Source: Cannabis sativa (Eukaryota; Streptophyta; Magnoliopsida; Rosales; Cannabaceae). From it: a stretch of DNA of 64,000 nt. The translations under genes were made by a program, and so were the position numbers. Under the pieces are notes generated by a model. The model was given only the letters and a program-made list of their open reading frames with translations. It did not search any database and was not told the origin of the DNA. Below, piece after piece: positions 46,459 to 57,400 of this stretch; positions within the stretch are counted from its first letter, which is position 1; each line of letters opens with the position of its first letter. The stretch is from contig NC_083604.1 in the NCBI RefSeq assembly GCF_029168945.1, positions 63,008,211 to 63,072,210 of the forward strand, in the 5' to 3' direction.

Positions 46459-46915
46459 TTCTCAACAAAAGTATATTCAAGATATACTATGCAAAGCTGA
46501 GATGCAAGAAGTAAAAACTCAAAGTTCACCAATGAACAGTGGGTTAAGGTTGTCTAACTATGGGAGTGATCCAGTCGAAGATGCTACAATATATAGATCA
46601 ATAGTTGGTGCATTATGATATGAAACCATAACCAACTTGACACAACTTTCAGTGTTAATAAAGTATGTCAATTTATGCATCAACCATTGCAATCCCATCT
46701 TGTAGCAGTCAAAAGAATTCTAAGGTACTTAGTAGGTACTCTTGATTATGGACTGCATCTAAAATGTCCTTCATCACTGTAACTCGAAGCCTTTTGTGAT
46801 GCTGACTGGGCTGCAGATCCAGATGATCGTAGATCCAAAATGTTGGTTGGCAATCTAAGAAGCAACCTACCATATATAGGTCCTCCACTGAAGCTGAATA
46901 TCGCAACATTGTTGT
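46459..46915 (+). pseudogene. Copia RT end and RNase H start
   Basis: Reads [39 protein letters not shown], then with frame shifts LVAVKRILRYLVGTLDYGL, EAFCDADWAADPDDRRS (RNase H active-site region) and STEAEYRNIV. It ends at the Cassandra insertion. Several small indels and stops are present. Confidence 0.88.
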
Positions 46916-47061
46916 TGTAACGTCCCCGCTTCAAGCCTCCATTGGGCCCTTACACCCACGGAATAATGGCTCTTATACACGAGTACGTCACTTCATGGAC
47001 TGATGTCTGACCCTACAGACCAACACGAGTGTTTCCAGCGTGCTTTGTCCTCACTCACACG

Positions 47062-47150
47062 CTTCCTGGGAAAACTTACCAGGAGGTCACCCATCCTAAA
47101 ATTGCTCCAGGTCAAGCACGCTTAACTGTGGAGTTCTTTCGTGATGGGCT
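47062..47150 (-). promoter_or_regulatory. 5S-rRNA-like segment in the left Cassandra LTR
   Basis: The minus strand has AGTTAAGCGTGCTTGACC (box A region) and GGATGGGTGACCTCCTGG (box C region), in the order and spacing of the 5S rRNA internal promoter. A second copy with a few changes lies at about 47565-47655. It should act as an RNA polymerase III promoter; it is not a functional 5S gene. Confidence 0.85.
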
Positions 47151-47394
47151 ACCGAAAAACAAGATGCACCTTGTTGATATAGGTAGTACCAATCAATCCA
47201 TTTAAGCTCTCTTCAACTGTGTAGTCCCATACCTACACAGCTTCAGAATCATCCCACTTGACTTTCCCCAGACAGTGTGGGATTGTACAGCTTACTCGGT
47301 GTTTCCCCTTACGGATCACGAGACAACTGACTGTCACAATCACCCCCTTTATGGGGTCCGACGTCCTCGTCGACCACACTTCCGGCTGGGTCAA

Positions 47395-47407
47395 GGCTCT
47401 GATACCA
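47395..47407 (-). other. Primer binding site of Cassandra
   Basis: The minus strand reads TGGTATCAGAGCC, the initiator-Met site, three bases after the right-hand LTR. It fixes the orientation of the element. Confidence 0.9.
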
Positions 47408-47847
47408 TTTTGTAACGTCCCCGCTTCAAGCCTCCATTGGGCCCTTACACCCACGGAATAATGGCTCTTATACACGAGTACGTCACTCTGGCCGCTTCAT
47501 GGACTGATGTCTGACCCTACAGACCAACACGAGTGTTTCCAGTGTGCTTTGTCCTCACTCACACGCTTCTTGGGAAAACTTCTCAGGAGGTCACCCATCT
47601 TAAAATTGCTCCAGGTCAAGCACGCTTAACTGTGGAGTTCTTTCGTGATGGGCTACCGAAAAACAAGATGCACCTTGTTGATATAGGTAGTACCAATCAA
47701 TCCATTTAAGCTCTCTTCAACTGTGTAGTCCCATACCTACACAGCTTCAGAATCATCCCACTTGACTTTTCCCAGACGGTGTGGGATTGTACAGCTTACC
47801 CGGTGTTTCCCCTTACGGATCACGGGACTACTGACTGTCACAGTTGC

Positions 47848-48173
47848 TGCTGTAACTGAAATCAGCTGGATCAACTCATTGCTTTCTGAACTACATCAAA
47901 CGCTCTCTGCTACTCCCCTGGTGTGGTGTGATAATTTGAGTGCATTTCATCGCACTGCTAATCCTATCCTACATACTCGCACTAAACATATTGAAATAGA
48001 TATTCATTACGTTCGGGGCAAGGTCATGAACAAGGAAATATGAGTCCATCATGTTCCTGCTGAAGGCCAACTTGCAGATCTCCTTACTAAACCTATTTCT
48101 AGTTCTAGGTTCCCTAGTTTAAGAGACAAACTCGCGGTGTGGTCTTTTCTACCACCATAAGTTTGAAGGGGAT
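47848..48173 (+). pseudogene. Copia RNase H C-terminus and polypurine tract
   Basis: Continues AAVTEISWINSLLSELHQTL, VWCDNLSAFHRTANPILHTR, HIEIDIHYVRGKVMNKEI, a stop, then VHHVPAEGQLADLLTKPISS. The polypurine tract TTTGAAGGGGA ends just before the LTR. Only the one stop breaks this piece. Confidence 0.9.
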
Positions 48174-48389
48174 TGTTAATGGTACCTAGTTTATTATAGG
48201 TTTAGTTAGTTAACAGTTACAAATTGTTAGCTTTTTCTGTTAGTGTCAACTAATTTTCTGTTAGTGTTAGTTCTTGATGAGTTTTTAAGGTCACTCAAAG
48301 TGTATATTTACTTGTGTATTTCCTTTCTTAAATAATAATGAAAACACAGTGCATTCTTTTACTTTGTTCTTCAGCTTTTGACATTAACA
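48174..48389 (+). repeat. 3' LTR of the host copia element
   Basis: 216 bp, TGTTAATGGTACC...ACATTAACA, directly after the polypurine tract. No matching 5' LTR is in the window, in keeping with the truncated 5' end. Confidence 0.85.
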
Positions 48390-48673
48390 CTTAGATCTAT
48401 TATATAATAACAAGAGTAATTTAATAACACTTCGGCATTCTTACAAAAAAAAAATAATAATAAATAAATAAAGTAACACTTCGATATCTTGTTCTTTAAA
48501 AAAAATTAAAAAAGAACACTTTCACATGAAACATCTTTTAATCAGATATAATATAATGTAACTCTTATTTAATTTCTTTGCAAATCTCACTTAGTATTTG
48601 AGATATTTTGTAAGAATCCCACAATCGAAAACTGAAATGATCAAGTAACGTGGCCTCTCATCTTAGGAAAAGA

Positions 48674-50536
48674 CTATATTAACCTTGGTTTCCTGGTGCT
48701 GTCAACAAGTATGAACCATTGGGTTGAAGGGTCACACGAATGTTTACCCCTCAAGCATTTACAAGTGTTTGTGATGATATTTTTGGAAGAATCGACCTCT
48801 AGGCAAACACTATCACCGCTGCTCGTCTTAGTAGAGAGTTGCAACCTAGAATCCGAGGTGGGTTCCCATCTTGAATCAGAATCAGTGCACTGTATACTAA
48901 GTTGTGTCCGTTTGCCTAATTCAACTGCTTGTAAGCAAAATGCCCCTTTTATTGTCAATTTCTTCTCATGTGAATGGTACCAATAATCAGAGGCAGAGCA
49001 AGGGCCTAGTGTTAGTGGTTCAAGCAAAGATTTCTTCACAACACATAGCCCTGTTGCTGGATGGAATATAACTTTATGTTTTCTAACTTCTGATAAACCT
49101 GGACCTGCATGCAATGCAAATTTCATCATTAATTGATTCAATTAATTAAACATTGCTAGGGGTCAAGAGTCGTGGTACATAATTACCTTGAAAAGGATAT
49201 TGTATAGAAGAGATCTTCTGTACGAGACTTGAATTTCGAGCACCGCTCCAATCATCATTCAAGACTCCATAATACTCGCTCATCCCAACAACACCTTCTC
49301 TGTAATAGTAACTCCCAACGACTGTCCATTGACCCCAGTCGAAGTCGAGTTGAGCTGCTGTGGCTAAGAAGCAATTCAGGTACCTATTGTCATTCTCATT
49401 GATACCCCTTTGGTCTACACCAAACTCACTCACGAATATAGGAAACCCTTGATCCAACAAGAACAATGATATTCCCTTCATGTTTTGGACAACAGTTTTA
49501 CACACTTGGTTCACATTACCACTTTCCCATGCCTTCCCATCGAAGAATGCGTACCAATGAACTTCAAATACAAGTTTTCCAGAAAACGTGAGCTTAACCT
49601 GGCGATTTTGCAGGAACGAAAAATCATGATCATAACCCAAACCGGAGAGAATCACCAGAAGATCTGGATTTGCCGAGTGAACTGCTTCAGCTCCTTTTTG
49701 CATGTACCTACACACACATATATATATATTACGAAGCAAAATATAAGTAATGAGTTTTGTTGATGGAAATAAATTAATGCAAGTGATCATGTACGTACTT
49801 GAACCAATCATCTACGTTCTGCTTGGGGCCACGGAGCTCGTTCCTTAAGCTTATCCCGACGACATTGCTGACACCTTTGAACAATATGGCCATACGAGTA
49901 AGGCCCTTAATCCAGACGTTAGGGTCGAAGTATATGTCCCCAAAAAATCCATTCCCATCTGAATCACTACAACACCAACTGGGTTTGCTTACGTGATTAT
50001 CCAAAATCACCATAACATTCTTGTCTCCAAGAGCAGATACCACAGCCTGAAAAACACTTGTCAATTAAGCAAGCAGCTGGTGCAATATAAAAATTTAATA
50101 TGTGACCGTAGTATATTATCACCTTGAAAGCTTCAAACAGTGAAGAATCGATTATGGAGGGGTTATTGGTCTCTACCCCAGCAATGGCTTGGGTGAGGCC
50201 AAGACTTTTGAAGGAGTCTCGGACGGTTAGGGAGGCAAGAGCGTCATTGGTGACCAAGTAGGTAGGCCAATTGAGATGAACGCAGTTATAACCCAATGAT
50301 GAGATTTGGGTTGCGATTGCTTCGACGGGCTGCTTGCTAAGGCCTTCGGGCACCACCGCATCAAGATGAGAAGCCCAATTCACGCAAGCTAGCTTCACTC
50401 TGTGCCCGCTTTCGTTCACAATCCATCTCGATTTTGTACTCAATGTCAAAGCCCTGGCTGGCCCAGTGTGGAGCGAAATGACGATTGTGACAATCAATAA
50501 TACTAAAGCTGACACAAATTGAGAAGGGCTTCCCAT
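48674..50536 (-). CDS. Secreted GH5 glycoside hydrolase with ricin-B-like C-terminus, four exons, 537 aa
   Basis: Exons on the minus strand: 50536-50123, 50046-49799, 49707-49187 and 49104-48674, all GT-AG and in frame. A signal peptide covers about residues 1-29 (hydrophobic core, then GPARA). The GH5 barrel has LACVNWASHLDAVVPEG near 49-65 and GYNCVHLNWP near 92-101. The acid/base is E208 in SLRNELRG, HWYAF is at 271-275, and the nucleophile is E315 in FVSEFG. From about 397 a ricin-B-like domain follows (ATGLCVVKK, GAFCLQAVE, DSVCLEVDSS), likely for carbohydrate binding. This is the plant family often annotated as cellulase or GH5 protein, probably acting on cell-wall glucan or mannan; the true substrate is not shown by sequence. 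It is downstream of, and unrelated to, the retroelement cluster. Confidence 0.9.
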
Positions 50537-52080
50537 TTTCTCTTTCTTTCTTTCTTTTTTTTCTTTTTTTTTTTTTGTTGAGTTTTGGAGTTGGGAATGT
50601 GGTGTTGAGAATCGAAAGTGTGATTTGTTTATATACTAGGAGGAGGGTGAAGATATTTCGTATATGATAGTAATACTGGTGGAAAATTAACCTCAGAAAT
50701 TGATTAAGTACTAGTAAATATTATTTTTTACGCAAGAATCGGAACATATTTCATACGTGGGTGGCCTGATTAATGCAGATTCCCCATCAAAGACAAAGAA
50801 AACAATAATGGTAAGGGTGTGATTTCGTCAAGTAGCTTGAACATATACGTCTATGTTATTTTCGTAAAAAGGAAAACCAAACCAAATAACAAAAGCTACT
50901 TTTATGACATTATTAATTTATAGTTTTCTGTGGATTGATTGCTGTTGATAATACAGAAAATGGTCAGCCATTCAATCAAGATTGCAAGGTTTAAAATGTG
51001 TTTAATTTCAATCTTTTTTTCGTTTGAACTTTTGAGGTACTTTTCCAGCTGGGCTTCCATATTCTATTTTCGTTACAGAATATAAATGAAAGCTACGAAA
51101 TCCAATAATATTGAAACTAGCAAATAAATCTTAGATCTCTTATGCACAACTGATAAACTCTTTTTTCTTTAAATAAAAGAAAAAGAAAAAGAAAAAGTCT
51201 AAAAAATGTAAGCTGGTAAAACTAACGAGTTATTTTTAATAGAGGCTGTTACGTGCTCTACAATGGTCTTTAGGCTTGTTTTGATGATTCATTAATTAAT
51301 GCTTGAGATTGTTCATCAAAATAAATAAATAAAGTGACGTTTGCTAACACTTTTTTAATCAGTTTTTTGTTTTTAAAATTAAAAACGTCAATTTATTTTT
51401 CTTTAAATAAAAGGAAAAAAAAAAAAAGAAAAAGTCTAAAAAATGTAAGCGGGTAAAACTAACGAGTTATTTTTAATAGAGGTTGTTACTTGTTCTACAA
51501 TGGTCTTTAGGCTTGTTTTGATGATTCATTAATTAATGCTTGAGATTCTTCATCAAAATAAATAAATAAGGTGGCCTTTGCTAACATTTTTTTAATCAGT
51601 TTTTTGTTTTTAAAATTAGAAACGTGAATTTATTTTTTCAAAATCATGTTCTATAAAACTGTTTTTGGTTTTCAATTTTTTAATTGAGAATCAAAATTAT
51701 AAAAACAAAAAAAAATCACTTTCAATATTTTTTTTAATTTTTTTTTTCTTAATCAATATTTTGGGCTCCGACAAAACCCAAAGTCTCAAATCCTCTCCCA
51801 CGACCCTTGTACTGAACCCGACCTCTAACCCAGATCCGAATTCGACCCCGGACCTAGACCCAACTTAAATAAAATAAATAAATAAATAAAATAAAAATGA
51901 ACTTTACAGAACACACTTTTGTTTTCTGTTTTTAAAATTGAAAAACAAAAGTGGTTACAGAACGTATTCTTATTTTTCAAAAACAAAATTTTTAAAACAA
52001 AAATTTTACATTCATTTTGTGATTAAAAAATTAAAAAAAAAAGTGTTACCAAACGACACCTAAATATAATATATAAATAA
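50537..52080. other. Upstream region of the GH5 gene and AT-rich spacer
   Basis: CT-rich leader sequence lies at 50540-50580 next to the start codon on the minus strand. Otherwise there is no coding signal, except the tandem duplication at 51164-51640. A short frame near 51665-51868 with PDPNSTPDLDP is low complexity and not called. Confidence 0.5.
51164..51640. repeat. Tandem direct duplication, unit about 234-237 bp
   Basis: The unit from TTTCTTTAAATAAAAG at 51164 to about 51397 repeats from 51398 with few differences, mostly in the A-rich run. Shared text includes AGTCTAAAAAATGTAAGC and ACAATGGTCTTTAGGCTTG. It is a recent local duplication without transposon ends. Confidence 0.85.
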
Positions 52081-53084
52081 AATTTAAGGATATTTGCGGC
52101 ATAAATTTTTAATTTCATACACTTAAATAATACATTTTTTTTTTCTACGGATTAAATACTAAACGTTACATTTTTTCTACTTCAGTTACTACTAATTTGT
52201 TAAATGTTAACTGGACTAATTCCTATGCCACATGTTATGCTCTTATTAGTCCATCTCATTTTTATTTTAAAAGGTAACTAAAATATTATTTAAGAAAATA
52301 AGTAAAAAAGAAAAAAAAACACTAATATCTCGACATAAATAATTCTTTCACTGGTTATCAAAATACAATTCTCTAACCAATATTCAAGATTTTTCAAAAT
52401 AACAAAAAATGTAGAGTAAAGTTATAATCAACTAATAATAATATATTAAAAATCAAATCATATACAAAAGGTGTTCTTGAACAAAAGGAGCTTTTCTTTT
52501 TCTGGAGCTTTCTAGTAGGCATGAGAAACCGTCTTCAGTGTGTACTCTTGGTCCCGAATGTGGTGGTTCTCGTCCACCCTGAACAGTGCAGTGGTGGTTC
52601 TTTCTCTTTTCCTCACCCATTTTGTTGTTTTAATTACTCTAGCTTCATTATTAAGGGCATTAATTGCTCTGAGCCCTATTATCATTTCAAACAATCCCAT
52701 CTCATTTATTGCCAAATTACTATCTCTCTTCAATTTCCTTCTCTTTCCTTGCGTTTCTTCTCCCCTGAGGTTTTATTTGCAAATCTTTTGCATTTAATAC
52801 TGTCTGTTCATATCTATTCTCATCATTTCACTCTTGGAGATTGGAAAATGAGGGCGGAGGCTTCTTTGGCTGACGAAATCTACTCCAAATTCATCATTGC
52901 GCCTCTTCGAATGGGGGCTAGGGATGTGACCAGAGTTTATTCGAGAAAGCATCTACGGGGGCTTTGGTTTTTCCTTTATATAGTTAAATTGAGGTATGGT
53001 CTTTTCCATCTTCCTCTTTCTTTGCTTTATTTCTGGGTTGAGTTATTTTTCTCTGTATTTGTCTGGCTTGTTTTGTCTACTACC

Positions 53085-54461
53085 ATGGATGAGTTTCTTA
53101 ATAGTGTTTCAAGTGCTTTAGTTTTTCCTCCTGATGAAAACACCATTTTCACCTATGATGCTAGTTCCTCTTCATCTACTCCCACTACCATTAGTCTCCT
53201 TTTAAAACTACACACTATTCGACCTTATAATAGGCCCTCTTTGATGAAAACTTTGTCTGGTATTTGGTCATCACAGTGTAGATTCCCTGTCTCTGTCACT
53301 GAACATGCTGATGGCTTGTTCCTTGTCTCATTTGGGTGCGAGGGTGATAAGGGGAGAATTTTGGAGGGGCAACCGTGGCACTTTGCTCAAAGTGTCACAA
53401 TATTTGCTGCTCCTGAAAGTTCTTTCCCTATCACCCCTGATAATCTCCATTATGTCCCTTTCTGGGTTCAAATATATGGCATCCCATTCATGTGCAAATC
53501 TCATGATCTAGCTCGTTTTATAGCTTCTGAAGTTGGTGATCTCATTGAGGTCGATAAGGACACTGTTAAGGAGGGCACAGGGCCTTACCTGAGGATTAGA
53601 GTCCTGTTGGATGTGAATCTTTCTCTTAGAAGGGGAATGAATATTAGGTTCATTCGTATGGGTAGGGAATTTGTTAAGTGGATAGATTTCAAATATGAGA
53701 GGCTCCCTGATTTTTGCTTCTTTTGTGGAAAACTTGATCATACCAAAAGGTATTGTCATTTTTATCTTCAAAAATGTGATGAGACCCAAACTGACCCCCC
53801 TTGTCCCTATACTATCCTTTTAAGAGGGAAAGAAAAAATTGTTGATAAGTCTATGCCTTTCCAATACCCTCATCCTCCTGCAATTACCCTTGTTGATCAT
53901 GCTGCTGTCAACCTCCATCATCCCACCCGAAACTTTCTGGATAATATCATTAGCTTTCCTTCTTTTCTCACTGGTAATGGCGGCTCTGGATCTCATTTTC
54001 TTAGTCCTTATACTAGCTCTTCGGTTATGATTCCTACCCCTCTTAATCCTAACTTTGATAATGCTTTGTCTGCTGGCCTTGTGTTGCGTCCCTCTGCTTT
54101 CACCTCTTACTCCACTGATTCTTTGGTGGTTGCTACTACTGTTGGTCCTATGGAGGTGGTCTCTGGTGCTTCGAGCACTATGGTTTCTACTGAGATGATG
54201 CCTGCTTCGAGTGGACCTGCTGCTGCTGTTGGTGATACTGCTGCTGGTGGACAGCCGGACCCTTTGGTTCGTGGGAAAGGGCTGGCTTCAGCTTCGGGTG
54301 TCAAAAGGCCCTCTTTCCTTCCACAGCAAGTGGTTGTTGGCAGCTCTGTTAGGTCTCAATTGAAGAGAGCTCGTGCTGGAGATAGGGAGGATGGTTCTTC
54401 ATCTGCTTCAACTGATATGGAACAGGCGGGTGGTGCTATGCACACCCGCCCAGAAAAATGA
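53085..54461 (+). CDS. LINE ORF1 protein, DUF4283 plus CCHC zinc knuckle, 458 aa
   Basis: RNA-binding partner for LINE retrotransposition. DUF4283 covers about residues 35-165 (ISLLLKLHTIRPYNRPSLMK, then LEGQPWHFAQSVTIFA and VPFWVQIYGIPF). The knuckle CFFCGKLDHTKRYC (C211, C214, H219, C224) follows in a PDFCFFCG context. The C-terminal half is Ser/Thr/Pro-rich, probably disordered. The same frame is open back to 52521, adding 188 codons, but those look like 5' UTR by composition, while ATG 53085 gives the MDEFL-type start seen in relatives; the longer start remains possible. Its stop overlaps the ORF2 start. Confidence 0.88.
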   Translation: MDEFLNSVSSALVFPPDENTIFTYDASSSSSTPTTISLLLKLHTIRPYNRPSLMKTLSGIWSSQCRFPVSVTEHADGLFLVSFGCEGDKGRILEGQPWHFAQSVTIFAAPESSFPITPDNLHYVPFWVQIYGIPFMCKSHDLARFIASEVGDLIEVDKDTVKEGTGPYLRIRVLLDVNLSLRRGMNIRFIRMGREFVKWIDFKYERLPDFCFFCGKLDHTKRYCHFYLQKCDETQTDPPCPYTILLRGKEKIVDKSMPFQYPHPPAITLVDHAAVNLHHPTRNFLDNIISFPSFLTGNGGSGSHFLSPYTSSSVMIPTPLNPNFDNALSAGLVLRPSAFTSYSTDSLVVATTVGPMEVVSGASSTMVSTEMMPASSGPAAAVGDTAAGGQPDPLVRGKGLASASGVKRPSFLPQQVVVGSSVRSQLKRARAGDREDGSSSASTDMEQAGGAMHTRPEK

Positions 54462-57400
54462 GGTTTATTAGTTGGAATGCACGTGGTTTGGGGAGTACAC
54501 GTGCATTTCGAAGGCTCTCCCTACTTGTGAAAAATCATTGTCCTGATCTTCTTTTTTTGATTGAAACTAGGTTGTCGGCTGGTTCTGTTGATAGGATTAG
54601 GAATGGTCTTGGTTTTGACCATGGTTTTGATGTCCCTAGAAAGTATTTTGGAGGGGGCCTTTTACTTTTGTGGAAGGACAATCTTTTTGTTAATATTATA
54701 AATTTCTCTTGTAATCATATTGACTGTACTATTAGTTTTAATGATAATGAAGGTTTTCATTTTAGTTGCTTTTATGGCTCTCCTGTTTCTTCTCAAAGGC
54801 ATTTTACTTGGGAGTTAATTGATAAACTGTTTTATAATGCACCTACTCTTCCTTGGCTTATAATGGGTGACTTGAATAGTTTTTTATCCTATAATGATAA
54901 AGAGGGTAGTACTTATTATGATAATAAGGATATGGATGCTTTCTCAAATTTTCTTACTAAGTTTCACCTTTCTCCGTTGCCTTGTGAGGGAAATAAATTT
55001 ACTTGGAAAAATAGTTCTGTTAAGGAGCGTCTTGATTGGGCTATTATTTCTGATTCTTGGAGTGAAGTTTTTCCTGATGCTGTTTTGCATCATCTTCCTT
55101 TTTTTGGTTCTGATCATCGGGCTTTGAAGCTTATTCTTAAGGATGATAGCTGTAATTCTTCTTCTAAGCGTAATAGACGGTTTCTTTTTGAGAATGTTTG
55201 GCTGGAGAATCCAGATTTTTTCTCTTTAGTAAAGGATACCTGGGATTGTGGCCTTTCTTGCCAGAGTTCTAGAAATCCTTTTCAAAATTTTTTGTCTAAA
55301 CAGGATTTGTGTATTTCTGCTCTTCAGAGCTGGAATAAAAACTTGAATCTTTCTCTCAAGTCTCGTATTTCTGATCTCCAGCATGAAATTGCTCATATTC
55401 AAGATCTTCCTTTTGCTGATCAGGATAACCGGTTTCGACTTCAATGTCTTCAATCTCAGCTTGATGCTCTCCTTTATAAGGAAGAGATTTATTGGAAGCA
55501 GAGATCTAGAACTCATTGGTTGAAAGCGGGAGATAAAAATACTAAGTTTTTTCATCGTTTTGCTTCTAAACGAAAAAAGAATAATACCATTAAGTTCCTC
55601 AAAGATGATAATCAAAGAATTGTTTCTAGTCATAGTGATATGAGTAACCTGGTTGTTTCTTATTTCACTGATTTGTTTAGCTCTCCTGGTAGTGATGCTG
55701 ATGCTGTGCATCTCATTTTGGACTGTTTGGGCCCTCCTTTGGATGACCTTGATTATGCTTTACTGGATGCACCTTTTTCTACTAAAGAAGTAAAGAGAGC
55801 TTTGTTTAACCTTTCTGGGGATAAGGCCCCTGGTTTGGATGGGCTAAATGCTTATTTTTATCAAAAGAATTGGTCCACTCTTGGAATAGATTTTGCTAGG
55901 GCTGTTCTTTCTTGTCTTAATGAGGGGATTAATTTCTCAGTTATAAACACTACTCTTATCTCTCTCATTCCTAAAAAACAGAATGCCCATACTCTTAAGG
56001 ATTTCAGACCTATAAGTCTTTGTTCGACCTTTTATAAGGTTATTTCTAAGGTTTTGGCTAATCGGTTAAAGGTTGTTTTGGACAAAATTATTTCCCCCTA
56101 TCAAAGTGCTTTTGTCTCTGGTCGGGTCATTTTTGATAATATTCTTATTGCCCAGGAACTTATACATGCTATCAATTCTAGGAAAACTGGGAAGATTGGG
56201 TGGGCTGCTCTTAAATTGGACATGTCCAAGGCTTTTGACCGTGTTGATTGGCATTATTTAGAGAGTGTAATGTTTCATTTCAATTTTCCTCCCCGATTTG
56301 TTTCTCTTATTATGAAATGTATTACTACTACCTCACTTTCTTTTTTGATTAATGGCTCTGTTTGTGGTTCCATTCAGCCCTCTAGGGGTATTAGGCAGGG
56401 GGACCCTCTGTCCCCTTATCTTTTCATTCTCTGTGCCGAGGGCCTTTCTGCTCTGTTAAGAGCCAAGCAAGATATTGGTATGCTTAAGGGAGTTGCTATT
56501 TCTCGAACTGCCCCATCTCTTTCCCATCTATTTTTTGCTGATGATAGTCTCATTTTTTGTACTGCTAATAGAGCTTCCTGTTCAGCCCTTCAAGAGGTTT
56601 TTGATGTTTATTCTAAAGCTTCGGGACAAGTTATTAATTTTGCTAAATCTTCTATTTTGTTTTCTCCTAATACTCTGTCTGATATTCGTGCTACTTTCTT
56701 TAATGCGTTTAATCTTGAGGATCGACCCTTCATATGTAAATATTTAGGACTTCCGCAGTGCTTATCTAGGTCTAAGTATCATTCTTTTGCTTTTTTAAAG
56801 GATAAGGTTAATTCTGTGCTGAGAGGGTGGTCGGTTAAATGTTTTTCTAGGGCTGGTAAAGAGGTTCTTCTGAAGGCTGTCATTCAAGCTATTCCAGCTT
56901 ATGCCATGGCTTGTTTCCGTCTACCAGTTAAATTATGTAAGGGTATCGAAGCTGTGATGGCCAGATTCTGGTGGGGCTCAGTTGGAAATTCTCATAAGAT
57001 ACATTGGAAGTCTTGGAAATCGTTGTGTAAGTCAAAATTTTTGGGGGGATTAGGTTTTAGATCTCTCGTTCATTTTAATCAAGCCATGCTTGCTAAGCAA
57101 GCTTGGCGCATTTTTAAAAATCCTTCTTCTCTCCTTGCTCAGGTTCTCCATGCCAGATATTTTCCCCGTAGTTCTTTTCTTCAGGCTAAGTCTGGTCACA
57201 ATCCTTCCTTCTCTTGGAGGAGCATTTTATGGGGTAGAGAGTTGTTAAATTTGGGTCTTTTATGGAAGGTTGGTGATGGTAGTGATATTCGAACTATTGA
57301 GGACCATTGGATTCCTAATAATAGATTTAAATTCTTCTCTGATAATTTGCCTCCTTCCCCTTTTTTGTCTTATTTTATTACTGCTTCTGGGGATTGGGAT

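Larger units (their letters stand above)
46916..47842 (-). mobile_element. Cassandra TRIM carrying 5S-rRNA-like LTRs
   Basis: A complete 927-bp element: LTR 46916-47338 (423 bp), internal 47339-47410 (72 bp), LTR 47411-47842 (432 bp). LTR ends are TGTAACG and TGTCACA. The flanks GTTGT and GTTGC form a 5-bp duplication with one mismatch, inside copia RNase H. The minus strand has the initiator-Met primer site (47395-47407) and a purine tract AAAGGGGGTGAT at the other end of the internal part. Each LTR contains a 5S-rRNA-like segment in the same direction. No protein is encoded, as normal for this family. A 9-bp difference between the LTRs (CTGGCCGCT near 47488) shows some age. Confidence 0.93.
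29877..48389 (+). mobile_element. 5'-truncated Ty1/copia element hosting the nested cluster
   Basis: Its own sequence is in five pieces: 29877-31348, 32498-32781, 46459-46915, 47848-48173 and the 3' LTR 48174-48389. They read, in order, integrase C-half, RT, RT end, RNase H, polypurine tract and LTR. Three insertions separate them: a Ty3-type solo LTR, an LTR-like unit holding a gag-only element, and a Cassandra. Each has a 5-bp duplication, and the codons join exactly when the insert is taken out. The 5' LTR, gag, protease and front of integrase are missing; the break abuts the MULE pseudogene. Confidence 0.88.

Noticed and set aside
47233..47475. Short ORFs in Cassandra
   Set aside because: They arise from the 5S-like and LTR sequence; the family encodes no protein.
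47062..47655. Functional 5S rRNA genes
   Set aside because: Only the internal promoter regions are well kept; the rest is diverged and the copies sit in LTRs of a TRIM.
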